A DNA stretch of 7,946 nt from CAYUMU01 sp964445985 (GTDB lineage: Bacteria; Planctomycetota; Planctomycetia; Pirellulales; S012-138), in contig CAYUMU010000148.1 in the NCBI GenBank assembly GCA_964445985.1, positions 1 through 7,946 on the forward strand, given 5' to 3'. The notes below the pieces were generated by a model, which did not search any database, had not been told where the DNA came from, and worked only from the letters and a program-made list of their open reading frames with translations. Of this stretch, positions 5,411-7,946 are shown piece after piece. Each line of letters begins with the position of its first letter. Within the stretch, counting starts at the first letter, position 1. Made by a program: the position numbers and the translations under genes.

Positions 5411-7141
5411 TTGGCACCCGTTACCGAGCGGCCCCAGCCCATGCTCAGCTTCTGTCTCATGGCCGCGGTCGTGGGCGTGATTGCCGGACTGGGGGCCTGG
5501 ATCTTCCGGATGCTGATCGGCGTGATCCACAATCTGTTCTTCCTGGGCAAGTTCGACTGGTCGTACGACACCACCGTGCACACGCCGGCCGGGCCGCTGG
5601 ATGCCTGGATTATTTTGGCGCCGGTCGTCGGCTCGCTCGGCGTGACCTGGCTAGTGAAAACCTTTGCCCCCGAGGCCAAAGGGCATGGCGTGCCCGAGGT
5701 GATGGACGCCATTCATTACGGCGGCGGCCGCATTCGGCCGGTGGTCGCGGCGGTCAAATCGCTGGCTTCGGCCCTGTGCATTGGCAGCGGCGGCTCCGTG
5801 GGTCGCGAAGGCCCCATCATTCAAATTGGTTCGGCCTTTGGCTCCACGCTCGGGCAATTGCTCAGGGCGCCAGCCCGACAGCGCATCACGCTGATTGCGG
5901 CGGGGGCCGGGGGCGGCATTGCGGCGACGTTCAACGCGCCGCTGGGGGGCGTGCTGTTCGCCATTGAACTGCTGCTGGTCTCGGTCAACGTGCGGAACCT
6001 GGTGCCGGTGACGCTGGCCACGGTCATCGCCACCTATGTGGGCCGGTCGTTGCTCGGAGCCCAACCGGCCTTCAATTTTCCGCCGCTGGAGGTGAACGAC
6101 TTCCACCTGCAAAACCCCTGGGCTTTGCTGATGTTTTTGCCGCTGGGCATGGTGCTGGGGCTGGCCGCGGTGCTGTTCGTGCGCAGTATTTATTGGGCCG
6201 AAGACTTCTTCGACGCCCTGCCGGTCAACGCCTATGTTCGCCACATGTTGGGCATGCTGGGCGTGGGCCTGATTATTTGGTTGTTGCTCCGCTTCACGGG
6301 CCATTACTACGTGCAGGGCGTCGGCTACGCGACGATTATGGACGTGATTCGCGGCACGCTTGCCGATCCCTGGTTCTTGCTCGCTCTGGCCGCGCTCAAG
6401 CTGCTGGTCACCTGCTTGACGCTCGGCTCGGGCGGCTCGGGGGGCGTGTTTTCGCCGGCCCTGTTCATGGGGGCCACGCTTGGCGCGGCCTGCGGCATTT
6501 GGTGGAACCGGTTGGCGCCGTCGTTCCCCTTGGACGTGGCGACCGCGGCCTTGGCTGGCATGGCGGCGGCCGTCGGCGCGAGCACTGGGGCGGTGCTGAC
6601 CTCGATTGTGATGCTGCAAGAAATGACCAACGACAACAATGTGATTCTGCCGGTGCTGCTCACCACGGTGGTGGCGGCTGGGGTGCGGAAGACGATCTCC
6701 CCGGCCAGCATTTATACGCTCAAGCTGATCCGCCGAGGCCACGTGGTGCCCGACAGTTTGCAGGCTTCGCTGGACGACGCCCGCGCGGTGCGCGACGTGA
6801 TGAATCGCGGCTTTGGCACGCGGGAAGTGGGCGCGCCGGCGGTTTCTGGCCCTGCTTCAACTGCGACCTCGCTCCCCGAGGTCACGCTGCTAACCCAGGC
6901 CGGTCGCGTGCAGGGCGTGGAGCTCGCCGGCGCGCGTGCTGAGTTTGTGGTGGTGGCTCCGGAAACCGGCCTGGAAGACGTGTTATGCAGCATGAGCGCG
7001 GCCCAGGCTCCCTGCGCGGTGGTAACCTCATCGGCCGAAGCGGTCGCCGACAGCCAAAAACTCCAGGCCAAAAGCGTGCTGGGGGTGCTTAGCGCTCATG
7101 ATTTGGGGAAGTACCGGTTGGCGGTGGCGGAATTGTTTTAG
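5411..7141 (+). CDS. ClC-family chloride channel/transporter with degenerate CBS region
   Basis: A 576-residue inner-membrane ClC protein, with a membrane part of about 440 residues and a cytoplasmic tail. ClC proteins are dimers that move chloride or related anions, either as a channel or in exchange for protons. Selectivity-filter motifs are GHGVP (91-95), GREGP (131-135) with gating Glu133, GVFSP (345-349), and Tyr435 in SIYTLKL, matching the central Tyr of E. coli ClC. Two residues differ from that exchanger: His92 replaces the filter Ser, and in FNAPLGGVLFAIEL (174-187) Leu187 stands where the inner proton-handling Glu is found. The tail (about 455-576) looks like a degraded CBS pair: ARAVRDVMNRGF at the start, then TGLEDVLCSM and SVLGVLSAHDL. 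CBS pairs bind adenine nucleotides, but here the first unit is hard to recognise. Translation starts at TTG. It appears to be a single-gene unit. Transport mode cannot be decided from sequence. Confidence 0.96.
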   Translation: MAPVTERPQPMLSFCLMAAVVGVIAGLGAWIFRMLIGVIHNLFFLGKFDWSYDTTVHTPAGPLDAWIILAPVVGSLGVTWLVKTFAPEAKGHGVPEVMDAIHYGGGRIRPVVAAVKSLASALCIGSGGSVGREGPIIQIGSAFGSTLGQLLRAPARQRITLIAAGAGGGIAATFNAPLGGVLFAIELLLVSVNVRNLVPVTLATVIATYVGRSLLGAQPAFNFPPLEVNDFHLQNPWALLMFLPLGMVLGLAAVLFVRSIYWAEDFFDALPVNAYVRHMLGMLGVGLIIWLLLRFTGHYYVQGVGYATIMDVIRGTLADPWFLLALAALKLLVTCLTLGSGGSGGVFSPALFMGATLGAACGIWWNRLAPSFPLDVATAALAGMAAAVGASTGAVLTSIVMLQEMTNDNNVILPVLLTTVVAAGVRKTISPASIYTLKLIRRGHVVPDSLQASLDDARAVRDVMNRGFGTREVGAPAVSGPASTATSLPEVTLLTQAGRVQGVELAGARAEFVVVAPETGLEDVLCSMSAAQAPCAVVTSSAEAVADSQKLQAKSVLGVLSAHDLGKYRLAVAELF

Positions 7142-7162
7142 CAAGTGGGGTGGATATATTAC

Positions 7163-7193
7163 GCCGGTCACTATCTATGTGCCACGTACCGGC
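7163..7193 (+). terminator. Possible hairpin after the ClC gene
   Basis: GCCGGT (7163-7168) and ACCGGC (7188-7193) are reverse complements around a 19-base loop, starting 21 bases past the ClC stop. There is no T-run after it, so it is at best a weak or factor-dependent terminator. The rest of the gap to 7291 shows nothing I can name. Confidence 0.25.
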
Positions 7194-7291
7194 CAATTGG
7201 TGCTGAAATACCGGGGACATCAGGCTGCTTTTGTGGGAAATGGAAACTGACCGGAGTTGACTGATCCAAAGAACAATTTGCATGGTGCAGC

Positions 7292-7780
7292 ATGACGACC
7301 TTCCGAAATCACTGGTTTGCATTACTATGTGCATGGCTTTCGACTGCCATGGTCTTCGGAGTTTTGTACAACGCAGCGCGTGCCGTGGCTCTCGAGTTTC
7401 ACGTAAATACACTGGTGCTCTGGAATATAATTGGTGTACCGGAAGATATTTATTCGTTCAGGAACATTGTGCTTCCAAAACTCATCGTTTTCACATTCTT
7501 GTCAATTCCATCAACTCTGGTAACGGTTCTAGTCTACGAGGCGACGGCATACAAGTGTTGCAGATGCACTTGGACGCTGATTGCAGTCGCAGCAACGGCT
7601 GTTTTAACATTTCTCATAGTCGGCAAGCTCCTTATGAGCGTGGAACCGACAAGGCGAATACAGGAATCAGTGGGTGTGCTCGCGTATTTTGTTTACTGGA
7701 TCACTCTGGTATCTGGTCTATCGTGGTGTTTGCATTGCATATTCGTCAAGCGAGTTCGTTCAGGGTCGCCGACAAAATAG
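7292..7780 (+). CDS. Four-helix membrane protein of unknown function
   Basis: A 162-residue hydrophobic protein that I do not recognise. Four likely membrane segments are visible: about 8-28, 62-82, 94-115 and 126-152. A polar loop (31-60) separates helices 1 and 2, a cysteine cluster YKCCRC (87-92) sits between helices 2 and 3, and the C-terminus is basic (KRVRSGSPTK). The basic tail suggests a cytoplasmic C-terminus and, with four helices, a cytoplasmic N-terminus. Codon use is visibly less GC-rich than ClC or murC, so it may be acquired. A competing frame (7282-7788) gives a Cys/Ser-rich, non-protein-like sequence, while this frame gives clean helices, so I prefer it. The ribosome binding site is poor (GGTG close to the ATG). 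The gene lies 150 bases after ClC, so co-transcription is possible but not shown. Confidence 0.65.
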   Translation: MTTFRNHWFALLCAWLSTAMVFGVLYNAARAVALEFHVNTLVLWNIIGVPEDIYSFRNIVLPKLIVFTFLSIPSTLVTVLVYEATAYKCCRCTWTLIAVAATAVLTFLIVGKLLMSVEPTRRIQESVGVLAYFVYWITLVSGLSWCLHCIFVKRVRSGSPTK

Positions 7781-7865
7781 CTTCATAATCCGTGCAATCG
7801 ACGCGCGTCGGTATTCCGCCCTGTGCAAGAAGCAAATGCAGGGCAGGCAAATGCGGGCCGAATGC

Positions 7866-7946
7866 TTATTGCGGTTGTTTTTGGCGAGGAGCGATGATGA
7901 TTTGCCTGGCATCGGCGTGGGGGAGGTATCCGCGCGCGAAGCGTCT
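7866..7946 (-). CDS. Possible C-terminal end of a gene running off the window
   Basis: A minus-strand frame enters from the right edge and stops at 7866, giving 26 residues starting RRFARGYLPHADARQ. It looks protein-like but is too short to identify. A small hairpin downstream on the same strand (7818-7823 with 7839-7844, GCCCTG/CAGGGC) could belong to its 3' end. It conflicts with a plus-strand candidate at the same place. Confidence 0.25.
   Translation of the reverse strand, partial: RRFARGYLPHADARQIIIAPRQKQPQ
7897..7946 (+). CDS. Possible N-terminal start of a gene running off the window
   Basis: An ATG at 7897 (or 7894) follows GAGGAG at 7886-7891 and stays open to the edge; the visible start is MICLASAWGRYPRAKR. 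The ribosome binding site is good in sequence and five bases from the 7897 ATG. It is too short to identify and excludes the minus-strand candidate. Confidence 0.2.
   Translation, partial: MICLASAWGRYPRAKR

Noticed and set aside
5651..6742. A long minus-strand open frame (363 codons) antisense to the ClC gene
   Set aside because: It is an antisense shadow; its translation is Arg/Gln/His-rich and without motifs, and the ClC frame has all family motifs.
7282..7788. Alternative plus-strand frame overlapping the four-helix membrane protein
   Set aside because: Its translation is rich in Cys, Ser and Arg with no helices or motifs; the other frame gives four clean membrane segments.
7799..7810. 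12-base palindrome CGACGCGCGTCG after the membrane protein gene
   Set aside because: As a hairpin it gives only four pairs, there is no T-run, and alternating CG palindromes are common in GC-rich DNA.

Overview
The window looks like a stretch of chromosome from a GC-rich planctomycete-like bacterium. This is inferred from the style of the MurC and MurB sequences, the tiny exported EF-hand protein, and GC-rich codon use in the core genes. No rRNA, tRNA or other taxonomic marker is present, so the assignment is an informed guess.

Layout. Positions 1-172 hold no convincing gene. Positions 173-1570 carry a minus-strand three-gene set, less GC-rich than the core: an unrecognised 260-residue protein, a small probable antitoxin with an acidic 'PPEWYDEDE' tail, and a MazF/PemK-type endoribonuclease toxin. 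A compact hairpin plus T-run sits just before this set. Positions 1971-4308 (minus) hold the peptidoglycan precursor pair murC then murB, overlapping by 44 bases. MurB makes UDP-MurNAc and MurC adds L-alanine to it, so the pair encodes consecutive steps. A second perfect 12-bp hairpin follows murB. A divergent intergenic region (4309-4678) separates murC from a plus-strand gene for an 86-residue secreted protein with two EF-hands (4679-4939).

A 471-base gap follows, containing a strong two-part terminator hairpin with six T's (5143-5191). Then comes a 576-residue ClC-family anion transporter (5411-7141), which starts at TTG behind a good ribosome binding site. Next is a lower-GC gene for a four-helix membrane protein of unknown function (7292-7780). 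At the right edge two short opposing frames run off the window and cannot both be real.

The middle of the window (murC, murB, EF-hand, ClC) reads as resident chromosome. The toxin-antitoxin set on the left and the orphan membrane protein on the right look like accessory insertions. I found no clear new multi-gene system. The points most worth following up are the uncharacterised gene translationally linked to the toxin-antitoxin pair, the hairpin overlapping its start region, the Cys in place of the usual MurB catalytic Ser, and the ClC residue changes.
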